64,000 bases of DNA from Rhynchopus sp. YZ270_cl-10. Its lineage: Eukaryota; Euglenozoa; Diplonemea; Diplonemida; Diplonemidae. The position numbers were made by a program, and so were the translations under genes. The DNA lies in assembly GCA_964035575.1 (NCBI GenBank), contig OZ037856.1, forward strand, positions 620,001 to 684,000, given 5' to 3'. Below the pieces are notes generated by a model. That model searched no databases. It was not told where the DNA came from and saw nothing but the letters and a program-made list of their open reading frames with translations. Shown one piece after another: positions 20,752 through 31,776 of the stretch. Positions within the stretch are counted from its first letter, which is position 1; each line of letters begins with the position of its first letter.

Positions 20752-22471
20752 TTAACTACTGGACTTCCCTGCATTTGCGTAGGTGCTTTCCCTGCAGTCA
20801 TAGTTATGGAATGCCTTGTAGTCGACAAGAATGGAGAGTACAGTTTCCATTTGCCCGCAGTTTTTGATGTCTTCGATGGTTATCTTTTCGGGGTGCTTCG
20901 GGTTGACCATGTCGAAGATCTCATGGGTAATATCACTTGGCTCTATAACAGGCAGACCTGCAGAAGCAAACTTGTTGGACAACTCTTTCGCAAAAAGGTC
21001 GATGTGGCACCGCAGCAGCACACCGCATTCGCCTATATCCAGGGCATTCCAGAAGTACGACAAAGCCTGCGGCGTGCACGTGTGTTCCGTGGCCAGCACA
21101 AAGTCGAGGTACCTCTTGTAGTCAATCTCCGTCGCATACCCACACGTAGGGTATTTTTCAAAAATGCGCTGCAAAAAGAGCGGCGAAAATGAGTGCGTAT
21201 TATAGCCAAGCATCTCCTCGAGACAGAGCATCCCGTTCCCATCGCCCTCTGTGTCCAGCTCTACGTAATGCTGGTACACACGGTACATGATCTGGAAGGT
21301 GAACCAGTTCGTTTGCAGGTCCTCGGGGACACTCAACTCATCGTCCTCTCCGTCTTGCTGTGGGATGTTTGTTGTTGTCAATCACTATAGGCCAATATTA
21401 GGTAAATATCTGTAAAGGATGTCTATGCACTGCAGACAGTGTAGATGCAGGGCGTCCTCAACCCTTAGGAGCAACTATTGTGTATTTATTTATTCCACAG
21501 TGTCCCTATCGGAGCAGGTTCTATGCGCAATGTCGCCCTGGAAGGCATTTAGGCTAAGATGGTGGGGTAACGTCTACCCATAAAACATGGCTTTTTGGAA
21601 GCCAATCAAAAACATAACATACGTCATCATCATTCCCAATTTGGAAAAGCTTTGCGAGTTCAAAAAGTGTTTCGCTGTTGAGGATGGTGTCGATTGAGAG
21701 GCGGCCTCTGTGCGAAGGATCGAGGAAGAAGAAGAACTTGCGAGCTGCGTGACACTTGTAGAAGACCGCGTAGTGTCCCTGCATCATCTGCTGGACATGC
21801 TTTACTGTACGCAGATTCGGCATAATCTTGTGGATGAAAAGCTCAAAGTCTGCCTCTGAGAGATAGCCATCACCTCCAGAGTCACACAACTCCAGCATGA
21901 TACGCATTTCTTGCAACACCGTTTTTCGTGTGATATGAGTATAAATGGGGAGCGACGGTGTCGACGACGTGTCTGGCAACCTCTGGCTCAAATAGAACAA
22001 ATGCGGGGTGACGTACTCCCCTGCGAGGTACTGCGAAATCGAAAACTTCTCTCCTGGCACTCCCGCCTTCGCAGCAACACGCAGGGCGGCAGCACGATAG
22101 GACCCATAGGTGGGAAGTCTAGGGTTGCTCCCGTCGTCGTCTTGAGAGGAAGTGGAGGTGTTCATTGCCTGCAGCTTGGAGAGCATCTGAAATGAGGCGT
22201 CGGTTAGCGTCTTCCACAGTGTGTCTGCGTCAGGTATGTCGGCTTTTATCCTTGCCAGAGTCTCCACCCGCTCTTCCACAGCGCATTGAGCCGCCAGCTC
22301 AGAGTATTCATGTACCTTAGGGCAGAGCCGAGGTATCCCCGCCTCGTCCACAGGGCGTGCATCACCCCAGTCCTCGTACACCCCCTCTCCCCCCTCCTCT
22401 TCAACATGTGGTTGCGGTTCTTGAGCCTCCACAACCTCCTTAAGTCGCGCCGTCCATTTATAAGCAGACAT
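20752..22471 (-). CDS. PPP2R3C: PP2A B''-type regulatory subunit (PPP2R3C/TON2-like), 2 exons
   Basis: Exons 22471-21623 and 21357-20752 join in phase 0 through a 265-bp GTATGT..ACAG intron to give 484 residues, close to plant TON2/FASS and animal PPP2R3C. Landmarks are YLSEADFELFIHKIMPNL, ARKFFFFLDPSHRGRLSI, the EF-hand-like LDTEGDGNGMLCLEEM, IDYKRYLDFVLATEH, LDIGECGVLLRCHIDLF, EIFDMVNPKHPEKITIEDI and the tail YDCRES. FFFFLDP and FLDFVLA are characteristic of this subfamily. These subunits direct PP2A to microtubule-organising or other targets, and the EF-hands may bind calcium. The first ~100 residues are Glu-rich and poorly conserved. Family C repeat remnants lie in the intron. An AG acceptor (AATCTCAG) lies shortly upstream of the start. 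Confidence 0.93.
21381..21556 (+). repeat. two family C repeat remnants in the PPP2R3C-like intron
   Basis: A tail-like segment GGGCGTCCTCAACCC lies near 21447-21461. A second segment near 21500-21550 contains CTATCGGAGCAGGTTC and GCAATGTCGCCC. Both match parts of family C copies elsewhere. Confidence 0.5.
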
Positions 22472-22535
22472 GAAATTGTCTGTTTTCTGAGATTTTTTGT
22501 CGAGAGTAGAGGTGGAGGTTGGAAGGAGAAAAAAA

Positions 22536-22627
22536 GTTGACTTCAATTCAAGCCCGCTCGTGACAGTGCACCGGGGGGTGGACCCCCAACCATGCAGTCC
22601 TACATTCATTTCGTGGTTTACACCTCG
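22536..22627 (+). repeat. family E short repeat
   Basis: GTTGACTTCAATTCAAGCCC through CATGCAGTCCTACATTC to TTTACACC. The 3' half matches the copies at 28440-28472 and 43396-43431 closely. Confidence 0.75.
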
Positions 22628-22730
22628 AAAAAAAAAGAAGATGGGGGAGGAGAGTTTTTTTGGTATTTGGTTATCGTATAATGTCAATAAGGATAGGTTT
22701 TGCCAAAAAAAATTTTTTTGGGGGAAATAA

Positions 22731-22782
22731 GTTGAAAGTGCAAACGCCTCATCGTTCATCGGCGGACGCGGGCACTGGTTCT
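22731..22782 (+). repeat. family B short repeat
   Basis: GTTGAAAGTGCAAACGCCTC followed by a CGGCGGACGCGGGCACTGG block. AGTGC..GCACT and CGCC..GGCG can form nested stems. Confidence 0.75.
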
Positions 22783-22957
22783 CCGCAAACAAAATAGACA
22801 CATCTTTGTGAAAAGATGTGCGGTTATTTTATGCAAATCGAAGGTCAAAACCTAGGCAACGTTCCCCCCGCACCTTAGGAATCACCCCACACTACATCCG
22901 TCCTGCTTTTCAAACACGTCTACTTGATTTTTTTCTTCCAAAAACACCTCCCTCCTT

Positions 22958-25900
22958 TCACACATCCACCTCTTCCACCGCCTTTTGCTTAGCTCTGAGC
23001 TGCGAGCGTATGGTTCTGGTCACTGCATTTGTCCTCTTTTCTGTTGTTGTGGTTGGGTTTGGCGGCTGTGGCGCTTTTAAGAGTTGGTATGCTTGGTGTG
23101 TGGAATTGTGTTTCGCGTCTTTGGCTTGCCCCCCGGTCACTGCACTCAATGAACTGAACTGTACCGGAGGTGTTTTGAAATCAATATTCCGTCTAGTAGG
23201 AGCTTTAAACCGTGTTTTCCCGCGAGGCGCAACGAACCCTTTTCTCCCAGAAAGCTGCTGGAGCAGCATTTCACCTCTGGCAGCATTTTCTACTTCGTTG
23301 TCCGAATCGCTGATAGCGCTGGACACTTCTGCGTCATTGCTGGCTTTATCGAGAATTGTTAGTTGCGGGCTTGGCGATTGGAGGAACAGAATATTCGCAC
23401 CTTCTACTTCCCACCCCGTCGGTGTCGGGGCAACCGAAGGAACCGGGGTCGCCACAGGCGTCGCCCCCTCCCCTTTCGGCCCAATCATAATCCGCCTCTT
23501 CACCAACTTCAGCTTCTCCCGCTCCATCATCCGCTTCCTCTCTTCATTGATTGTTTTCACTAGCCCCAGGCATTCACCGCTTCCCATTACTACCCCTCCT
23601 CCCATTGGACTTCTCACAGGCGTACCTCCATTGGGTGAATCCACACATACCCCTCTGGCCTCTATCAACGGAGTGTCAAGCGTGCGGAGGGTTGGTACAC
23701 AGTGAATTCTCCGTTTTTTTGGTGATTGTGGAGATTCTGGGGCAGGACTTGGGGTTGGGGCGTTGCTTTTTTGATACGCAAGCGTAGACAGAGACGCGAC
23801 CTGGGCTCTGAGATCCGTCAGCGCGGATTCATACGATAGCGAGACCTTACGCTGTACATGAGGCGACACCCAGTTCTTGAGAGACGCAAGATTGATAGAA
23901 GGGTCCGCTGTAGGAGACGGTGCAGATGGGGTATGCGGTGCGCTAGCATTGTCTGAGCAGGCAAACGCGACAGAACGCTGCCTAGGTAAAACCAACCCTG
24001 CTGCCTTCGCATGCGACATAATCAACGCACAAAGCCGTGACCTGCAGTCCTTCCTTTCCTCTAGTAGAATCTCTCGGGAGTGTTCCTCTTTATTAATCCT
24101 GCTCACCGCATCAGAAATAACAATGGTGTCAACAACGCTTGGATGTTCCGGCAACATCGCCCCCTGGACCCTGCGGCAACATACGCGATGCCAAACACAA
24201 CGGAGTAACGCCAATGCGCATTGTTCTCTCAGTGTTTCGTCTCGGTCTATTATGTCTTCGATTGTGAATGCCTGTTTGGCCAGCATATTTTTTGCGTGGT
24301 TGTGCAACCATGAATTCCGTAAATCTCGTTCCGGGACCTTAGGTTCAGGCGCCTCCTTTATTTCGTTGTCGCTCATAAGGTGGTGGATAACGGTATTTGC
24401 CTCGCCATCGCTTAACAGCAAAGAACTGCGTCGTTCCTTGCATTTGAAAGCATATTCCCGTACGCGTTCGGTGACGTCGTTGCTGATGGATTTGGCTTGG
24501 TCGAGAATGGTCGTGGTGAGGGCGCGGAGTGCCGCGATTTGCTCTCGAAATTTTTTGAGAATGGGACGAATATTTCGATTATTCGAGAATCGGTTTGGGC
24601 TAGACAACGGGGATGGTACTGGGCTGGCGTGGCTTAGTATGGAGGCTGCGATGTCGCTGTCAGAGTCTGCCAGCACTTCAACAGGATGCGCGAAGGTGCA
24701 TATCGTGTCGCTCTGTGACATCATCGTCTGCACCTCCGCCAACGCCGGCATCGATGCACTACACCCACCCTCTTTCTCCGCAATTTCAGTTAAATGCATG
24801 CCCACCCTTAACCCCGCAGTGTAGTACCGCTCCTTCACGATGGTCGTAATCACACCACCATCACTGCTCGCTTGAAGGACCAGAACTCTGTTCTCCAGAT
24901 CCCCCATGTCAACGTGAATCTGTACTGTGCTCATGTTCTCCCCGCAAACAAAGGTGCAATCCGCCATAGTGTCCGTCTCGCATAGCTCTGCTATGATAGC
25001 CTGCGTCTCTTGCAGGGTGGGGTTGGGTTTGTCGTTGATGCACAACAGCTTCATCCCTTCGCAGACATTTGCTTCTTTGAAGAAAGCTTTGCTTTGTACT
25101 GTGAATGACGCGATTTCTGTGGTATTCTGTACACCTTTCCATTCAACTTGCTGTTCATTTGGACAAAAGGCGACCTGCATGCGACCTGGGGTCGTCCCAC
25201 CGCTGTCATGCTTGAATATAACTGACGGCTTTCTTGCGAACGACCCTGGCCGAGACCCAGCGAGGGAAGACACTGCAGAGTTGGGTTTGCGATCTATTAG
25301 CGCACCTCTCAGTTTCTGCAGAACTTTTCGTTCTCGGATGGAAGCACCTTTTTCCCATTGTGTTGAGCCTGCTCGGGGGCGTGGTGATGGTGATGGGGAC
25401 CGCCCTGAAGACACATCACTTAGTCCTGTAGGAAGTTCTGACCGCGACTGCGAACGTTGTGGACGAGGTGATCTTCGCATACTGTGTACTCTTGATTCTA
25501 TCTTATGGCTGAAGTCTTTCGAAGAAGACAAACGCGACTTACTCAGCTCCACCATCCGCGCCTCCGATTGTGTCTTAGAGCGCAGTCCATGAAGCTCTGC
25601 GACTGCCTCCTTCAATTCACTCTTTTTATTCTCAAGCGTCATCTCGGTTTGAAATTTATCTACACTAGCCTCAGCAATCTCCTTCTGGCAAGCTGCCAGC
25701 TCCTTTGTCGTGCTGTCCAACCCTGTCTGAGCGATGTCCAAGCGTTCAGACAAAACGTTGATTTGTGATTTCAGGCGTGACACCAACCCTGGAGATAGCG
25801 ATTCATTGTCCTGTTTTCGTGTTGGATTGGCGAGCCCTGTGGAGACAGCATCGAGGTCGATGGTTAATGTGGTCGGCATGTCAGGGAGGGTGTGTTGTTG

Positions 25901-28297
25901 TTGTTGCGGCGTGCCTGGGTTTGACCCGCCGTCGTCAACCCGGTTTGTGTAGATCTCCTTCCGGAGAAGGCAGTACATTGCAGTGGCCAGGTTCGTGAAG
26001 TTGATTGGGTCTTCATCGGGGTCGTGACGTGGTTTTGCTTTGAGGTTGTCTCGTATCCGTTCCTGGACAGAGGCGGAAAGCTTTTCAATCATTTTCCGGT
26101 ATTCGTCACTGAGAACAACTGTGTTGCGGAGGTGCTTTTTGCTGGCAGCCTGGTTGTGCAGGCCCCCCGACCCCCGCTCGGCCTCGTCCTCACAGACCTG
26201 GCTCATGAACATATGGCACCACTGCCGCACCTCGTCGAGGCAACGTACACAGTCCTTCCCAATCTCCTCCCACCGCGCGACGTCCTTTTTCCTCGCATCC
26301 ACATCATCCTTCGTCGCCGCAATGCTCCGCCGCAGGGCCTCCAGCTGTTTGTTGTGCTGCAGACGTTCCTTCTGCAGTGCGACTGCTGCAGACACTGTCA
26401 CATCGTCGCGGCTTTTTCTGTTGGAGGCGGCTGCGTTTTCTTCTATCACATTTTCGAGAGACTCGAGGATTTGAGTGAGTTCGTCAAGGCGGTGGTCACC
26501 GGAAGCGGCACGGACTTTGGGTGATTCACGCGAGGTGGGGGACTCAGCCTGGTTGCGGATGCCGTCTACCACCATGGAGGCACGGCGGAGGAGGCGTAGC
26601 CCACCACTTCGAGGACTGCGTGGTGGGCTACGTGGTGCTTCGTCGTCGCTGGCAGTGCGGGAGAGACGGCGTTGTGTTGGTTGTGTGGACGTATCCACTG
26701 CCGGCGCAAAGGACGCATACCGTCCACGGCTCAGCCCTGCCCGCCCCTTCATATGCCTGCGATACTGCTGCAAGTGCACCTCATAAATGTCTTTAGCAAA
26801 CCACCCCATCACCACATCGCATATCTCCACCCTCTCCGAACGTATCCTCAACGCAATAGTGCAAAGAATACTCACAAATTGCGGCAAAGAAAGGCCAATA
26901 GAGCGTGCCATCGCATCGTCATGGGGAATGTCAAAGTGTGTCAGCACATCGCGTTCAAAGCGGGGATATGACAGAAGCGGCTCCTCTGCTCTGCAGATAT
27001 CAAATATGTTTGTCAAAAACCGGCTCAGCTCTGTTCCCAACAGCCGTTCATAATGTACCACAGAATAGGCGGACTGCACTTCGCCATATGGTATGTCTGC
27101 ATTGAGCTGTGGACTGTGCACTGCAAAATCGCAGTACCGATGCGCAGCCTCCGAACAGTGAAAAGCTACCACCCGAACCGGCACGGTTCTGAAAAAGGTG
27201 ACCGCGAAGGCCCCATCCTCTTCGTCCACACGACTCTTTAAGGTCGCAGAATCACCACTCACCTCCACTATCCCTGGCAGCACCACCTCGACCTGCCCCT
27301 CCACCTCTTCTGCACTGACCATACCACCAATCCTTTGCCCTCTCTCATCCAGAACAATGACAGTAGTCCCTAGGCCATATGCATCAAAGTTGTGTCCACT
27401 GAGAACACATTTCCCGCCCCCTTGTTGTAAGGTATGTGGTACCATTTCTGTGATGTCAGGTCGTGGTGGAGGTCGGTGGATATCGACATCGGGGAACTGT
27501 AGTGAGACGGCAAGAGGGTGGCGGAGAGAGAAGTATGAAAGCATGAAGTGCTCGACTTTGGAGAGGTTGGTGATGTGCTCGCTGTCGTTGCCCCCTTCGA
27601 CGGCGACGTCAGAGAGAGCGTGGAACAGAAGGAGTGGTGTGTCAATCGCTGCGTTGTGCACTGCAGCATAGATCCGTGGAGCGCAGCTCGCATTCACCAC
27701 ATCAGGCACAATGCAAAACTCCAACAGCATCTTTTCAAACCCCTTCAACCGCAGCACCCCACCATCACAGAACATCCCAAACAGATACTCAACATTCTCT
27801 CGAAACGCACAGTACATTGCACCGTATTCTTCACTCAACCTCGTTTTATCGGTGATTCTACTAGCTTCTTGCAACACATTCCGTCGAAATCTGATCAAAT
27901 GGTTTTGTTTAATATGTTCAAACCTCACAACATCTGTTTCATCCTCATACAACAACGATGCGATTAGGTGCAGTGCGGTACAGAAGGCCTCATAAGACAG
28001 AGCAGCGCTGTCGAAAGGGTGTGGCAGTGCTGTGGACACTGCGTTGTGCACAATACATAAACCACGTGTATCAAAGCGTCCAAAGGAGCTAGCAGCAAAG
28101 GCAAGAAATGACTGCAACCCCACAGCCTCCTCACGCAACTGCATGCCATGGCTTGCCACCGCAAAGAAGCATTGTTTAAAGACCGACTCCCCCACAGTGC
28201 TTATGGTGTCATGCATTTGCTGTGCCTTCTCCTTCCATGATGCTGCAGAAACGGCAGACTGCACCCTCTCATACCCAATACACTTTTGCTCCATCAT
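22958..28297 (-). CDS. 1779-residue coiled-coil scaffold-like protein, single exon
   Basis: An uninterrupted 5.3-kb frame, start chosen at MMEQKCIGYERV. Residues about 1-280 are helical and globular without a family I can name. About 285-380 resembles an IPT/TIG-like beta sandwich (the VLSGHNFDAYG region). About 430-560 is a second helical domain. A Ser/Pro/Arg-rich linker (SPPRSPRSGG) follows, then two coiled coils near 640-740 and 880-960. Next come a basic Ser/Arg-rich stretch and two successive PDZ-like segments near 1090-1280 (EGMKLLCINDKPNPTLQETQ and AGLRVGMHLTEI). The C-terminal third is Ser/Pro-rich. This build suggests a cytoskeletal or basal-body scaffold, but that is a guess from architecture. 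The absence of introns over 5 kb contrasts with its neighbour. Confidence 0.85.
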   Translation of the reverse strand: MMEQKCIGYERVQSAVSAASWKEKAQQMHDTISTVGESVFKQCFFAVASHGMQLREEAVGLQSFLAFAASSFGRFDTRGLCIVHNAVSTALPHPFDSAALSYEAFCTALHLIASLLYEDETDVVRFEHIKQNHLIRFRRNVLQEASRITDKTRLSEEYGAMYCAFRENVEYLFGMFCDGGVLRLKGFEKMLLEFCIVPDVVNASCAPRIYAAVHNAAIDTPLLLFHALSDVAVEGGNDSEHITNLSKVEHFMLSYFSLRHPLAVSLQFPDVDIHRPPPRPDITEMVPHTLQQGGGKCVLSGHNFDAYGLGTTVIVLDERGQRIGGMVSAEEVEGQVEVVLPGIVEVSGDSATLKSRVDEEDGAFAVTFFRTVPVRVVAFHCSEAAHRYCDFAVHSPQLNADIPYGEVQSAYSVVHYERLLGTELSRFLTNIFDICRAEEPLLSYPRFERDVLTHFDIPHDDAMARSIGLSLPQFVSILCTIALRIRSERVEICDVVMGWFAKDIYEVHLQQYRRHMKGRAGLSRGRYASFAPAVDTSTQPTQRRLSRTASDDEAPRSPPRSPRSGGLRLLRRASMVVDGIRNQAESPTSRESPKVRAASGDHRLDELTQILESLENVIEENAAASNRKSRDDVTVSAAVALQKERLQHNKQLEALRRSIAATKDDVDARKKDVARWEEIGKDCVRCLDEVRQWCHMFMSQVCEDEAERGSGGLHNQAASKKHLRNTVVLSDEYRKMIEKLSASVQERIRDNLKAKPRHDPDEDPINFTNLATAMYCLLRKEIYTNRVDDGGSNPGTPQQQQHTLPDMPTTLTIDLDAVSTGLANPTRKQDNESLSPGLVSRLKSQINVLSERLDIAQTGLDSTTKELAACQKEIAEASVDKFQTEMTLENKKSELKEAVAELHGLRSKTQSEARMVELSKSRLSSSKDFSHKIESRVHSMRRSPRPQRSQSRSELPTGLSDVSSGRSPSPSPRPRAGSTQWEKGASIRERKVLQKLRGALIDRKPNSAVSSLAGSRPGSFARKPSVIFKHDSGGTTPGRMQVAFCPNEQQVEWKGVQNTTEIASFTVQSKAFFKEANVCEGMKLLCINDKPNPTLQETQAIIAELCETDTMADCTFVCGENMSTVQIHVDMGDLENRVLVLQASSDGGVITTIVKERYYTAGLRVGMHLTEIAEKEGGCSASMPALAEVQTMMSQSDTICTFAHPVEVLADSDSDIAASILSHASPVPSPLSSPNRFSNNRNIRPILKKFREQIAALRALTTTILDQAKSISNDVTERVREYAFKCKERRSSLLLSDGEANTVIHHLMSDNEIKEAPEPKVPERDLRNSWLHNHAKNMLAKQAFTIEDIIDRDETLREQCALALLRCVWHRVCCRRVQGAMLPEHPSVVDTIVISDAVSRINKEEHSREILLEERKDCRSRLCALIMSHAKAAGLVLPRQRSVAFACSDNASAPHTPSAPSPTADPSINLASLKNWVSPHVQRKVSLSYESALTDLRAQVASLSTLAYQKSNAPTPSPAPESPQSPKKRRIHCVPTLRTLDTPLIEARGVCVDSPNGGTPVRSPMGGGVVMGSGECLGLVKTINEERKRMMEREKLKLVKRRIMIGPKGEGATPVATPVPSVAPTPTGWEVEGANILFLQSPSPQLTILDKASNDAEVSSAISDSDNEVENAARGEMLLQQLSGRKGFVAPRGKTRFKAPTRRNIDFKTPPVQFSSLSAVTGGQAKDAKHNSTHQAYQLLKAPQPPNPTTTTEKRTNAVTRTIRSQLRAKQKAVEEVDV

Positions 28298-28363
28298 GAA
28301 TATCGTGACATTTGAAGGAAGAAAAAAGACGAACAAACCCTGTAGAAAGTTGAGTTGAAAGTT

Positions 28364-28474
28364 TGCTTGAAATACAAATCATTTGGATAGTGTACCTTTG
28401 GTATATGACCGGGTAGACCCGTGGGTGGACCCGAACCATGTAGTTCTACATCTATTTTGATGTTTACATCTTGA
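28364..28474 (+). repeat. family E short repeat upstream of the giant gene
   Basis: GCTTGAAATACAAATC ... ATGACCGGGTAGACCCG ... ATGTAGTTCTACATC. The longest copy of the family, with an extra duplicated GGACCCG segment. Confidence 0.7.
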
Positions 28475-29338
28475 AAAGCCGTGGAAGGAGTGGGGTTGTT
28501 TGAGTAATCAGACAAAATGTGAGGCGGAAACTAAGGGGGGATGAATGAAAACTTCAAAGAAAGGAGGCTTTTTATATTCTTTTGTGTTCATCGTTTATCC
28601 CGTTTTTCTCGTGTTGTGGGGAGGTACAAAAAAGGAGAGACACGCTCGGATGAACCTAAGCCTCTCATACTTAGCCACATTGCCAAAAGGGAATATTTGA
28701 AAGATGTGCAGTACCTCTCGTGTGTGCGCTATCTCTCTTTCAAGGGTTTAAAGAGTAGGCAAAAGATGAAACCTGAGACTCGGTCGCTCAAGGTTCATAT
28801 TCAAAAGAATAAATATGTTGTTGAAAGAAGGGGAAAACACACAGTTTTAAAAAAAATATAATAGGCAGATTCAAATAGTGTTTTTTTTTGTTGTTGTTGT
28901 TCTTGTCTCTCGTTTTGATCGAATTGTTGATATCTTATGGGACAAAAAAAGGGAGGGAAATTGGATCTGATGGAGGACTGTGTATCCTCGAGTGATAGGC
29001 TCAGATTAAAACATTGAAGAGAAAAGAAATAAAAGAAAAATCTGAATGATGCATGTGTATATCGTTGCACAGAACATTTTTTAAATAAACACACATCATA
29101 TCAGCACCTTCTGTGCAGAGAAATCTAGTACACTGCTTTTGTGTCATCTCTCCCTTTTACCAGATGCCATCAGAAGAAGGGAGCCTTGATGGATGTGTAT
29201 TTAAATATTTTGCTTTTAAATGAAAAGATGTAAAGATGTAAGAGCCACCTCGGCCCCGCATCTAAATAAAAAAATCTAAGTGCCGCCCCATCTACCCACC
29301 CCTCCAGTTGTGCAAAAAAAAAAGGGAAAATGACTATA
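28475..29338. other. gene-free spacer with a family A repeat
   Basis: No coding sequence is visible. A family A copy lies at 28649-28681 (GATGAACCTAAGCCTCTCAT...TTAGCCACATT). Confidence 0.55.
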
Positions 29339-31213
29339 ACACCCACGTTACTAATACCCATTTACGATAATACCCACTGGGTATTATCGTAAACTTTTTG
29401 GGTATTATCGTAAAGTTTTTGGGTATTATCGTAAACTATTTGGGTATTAGTTTTGGGTATTATCGTAAACTTTTTGGGTATTACCCAGGTACCCAGGTAC
29501 GATGTGATTTAGCTGGCTACTCGCGCAAGGTATCAGAGGCGCTCGCACGCTGGTGAATGTGCAGACAAGGTATGGTTTCATCGACCCCAGAGAAAATACA
29601 ATTTTCACTAAATATATGGGGGGGGGGTTTTTTTTACACAACTTTTTGCATCCCTGTCTTACATCCTCAAATTCAGGGTAACCATTTTTCTTGACAATTA
29701 ACAATTAATCTTTCTCCAAGCGACATAACTTAATTACACCCACATTTACACTCATCACAGGATCGCGAAATCTGAACTGCATCAGCGATTGCGCTTCTCC
29801 GTCTCCGACATTCTACACCTCAACATACGAAGACCTGGGTGGGAACATTTAGTCAGTCACTGCTATAGCCATTAACCCAGGGAGCATAGCTAGTGCAAGA
29901 AATTCGACTTTGGCAACCTTCCGGAAAGTCTGTCCTCTGCTCGCGGAGGACTAGACACAAGAAAATATTGCGTTCCCCCAGAAAACCAGTGCACATTTCA
30001 CACTCCTTGTGGGTGGTCTTGTTGCCTTTTCGTCATAGTAATTTTGGCCCAGGCATGTTCTTGAAGCATGACAATTTAGTGTGTATGGGGCAGGGTGTTG
30101 TTTTGTTCTGAATTCTCTTTGTTATAACATCTAAGTCAATCGCGGGTGGTGGTTTGTGTAGCGTGAGGCACTCTTTTTAGCAAACTTCCTGCGGCTGCTA
30201 AAGTGTTATTTCTTCGGATTTAACAACGTACAGCGTAACATAGTGGTTTCGCCTGGTCGACACAACCTTTGATAGATATGGGATAACCAACCCCCTTCGA
30301 CCCCTTGTGGGTTCACTGAACAAGCCCTCGTGGTAGTTAAACGCGATTGACATTTACATTCCTAGAGATGAAAGAACAAGACAACACTTCTGTACCCGCG
30401 CATCAAAATTGTGGAAAACTTTGCACCCCAAACACCCTCAACAACCAACGCCCGCCAAAAGGCGCCCCTTGTTGCTGGGAGTTGGTTCTCATGATACCTG
30501 CACAGCGGGCATTCCTCTGAGTCCAACGCATGTTTGGCCTGTCTGCGGCGTTGTACTTAAGGTGCACGAAGACAGGGTCTGGTGGTAAATTTTGCGTAGT
30601 ACTGCGACGTGGTACTGCGTGGGTCTGGGAATATGGGTACCTGGGTACAGGATATTGGTTGTGTAAGACATCTTCCACCATGCATTGAGGAGGGTAAGAC
30701 AGTGGTCGCAGTTTCTACCTGATAGCATTACAACATTTAACTTCTCCACGGGGGTCTTGGGCCGTTCACTCGGTTCTACCTTGACTACCGGAAGATATTC
30801 TTGAGGCCTTTTTGGTCTCTAGAATATCCGGTCTTCCCGAACGGAGGCACACTTTGTGTGTTACTACGACCTGGCAATTTCCAGCAGTAGGTTAAGTAAT
30901 CTTTCTTGTAAATTGTTGGATCATTATCTCCTCAGTGCATGAATGCCCCATGTGACTGGACACTTTTGTGTTTGTCATGTGGAGCTGTGGTTGCTCTTTC
31001 ACGACTTTTTTCCTGTTCCTGGGTACCTGTTCCTGGACCTGGACCTGGGTACCTGGGTGCCTGGGTGCCTGGGTACTACCCAACCTGGGTAATACCCAAA
31101 AAGTTTACGATAATACCCAAAACTAATACCCAAAAAGTTTACGATAATACCCAAAAAGTTTACGATAATACCCAGTGGGTATTATCGTAAATGGGTATTA
31201 GTAACGTGGGTGT
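29339..31213 (+). mobile_element. 1.9-kb inverted-repeat element, core copy 2
   Basis: Both ends carry matching inverted repeats of about 140 bases starting ACACCCACGTTACTAATACC. TA lies on each side (29337-29338 and 31214-31215). Subterminal regions repeat the unit GGGTATTATCGTAAACTTTT at least four times at the left and three at the right. The interior from about 29728 matches 63117-64000 in the same orientation, and the part near 30500-30970 matches 13920-14310 inverted. A (CCTGGGTAC)-like tract precedes the right repeat. No transposase is visible, so it is non-autonomous or decayed; the reading frame seen in copy 3 is not intact here. Confidence 0.8.
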
Positions 31214-31463
31214 TATGATAATTACCCCAAAAAAAAATAGTCATGTTTGTCGTGTTTTTTTTTGTTTTTGTTGTTGTTGCATTTTTTATTCAGTGTTTTC
31301 CCCCCAAGGGAACCAAAAAAAGACGAACCCATGTTACTCACAGTCTCTTAAACAAAAGAAATAATGAAAGTTGTACGTGCAACTGCAAAGAAAGAGCACT
31401 TCGAAACAACCCCCCTGGGGTATTTTATTTGAAAAGAAAGCTAATGAAACAGAAGAAAAAGAA

Positions 31464-31555
31464 GTTGAAAGTGCAAACGCCTCACCGTACACCGGCGGAC
31501 CCAGGCACTGCTTCTCTTCGGGTTATCAAACCCAGAGAGCACTTCGTTGGGCACA
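31464..31555 (+). repeat. family B repeat, long form
   Basis: GTTGAAAGTGCAAACGCCTC, the CGGCGGACCCAGGCACTG block, then GGTTATCAAACCCAGAGAGC. The last part resembles a tRNA T-arm/B-box, hinting at a tRNA-derived SINE. Confidence 0.7.
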
Positions 31556-31776
31556 ATATTTTTCTTTTGCACTGCAAAAACGGAGGAACAAAAAAATCAA
31601 AATGGAGAAAGGAATCCTGACGGACACAAAAGCTCAGTCACCATCAGATGACAGAGGCATTCAACGAATCTCATTCCAATCACCTCCCCCCCCCCCCCCC
31701 GCCCAGCCCCCACGACAAACACAGACACACCCCACATACCCACCTCACCTCCCTTGCCCTCCCCCCAATATTTTTT

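Noticed and set aside
23877-24824. 315-codon frame on the + strand
   Set aside because: Antisense to the giant coiled-coil gene, whose own frame is continuous over 5.3 kb.
29360-29480. Regular repeats resembling a CRISPR array
   Set aside because: Units are directly adjacent without unique spacers, mirrored at the other end of the element, and the genome is eukaryotic; they are subterminal transposon repeats.
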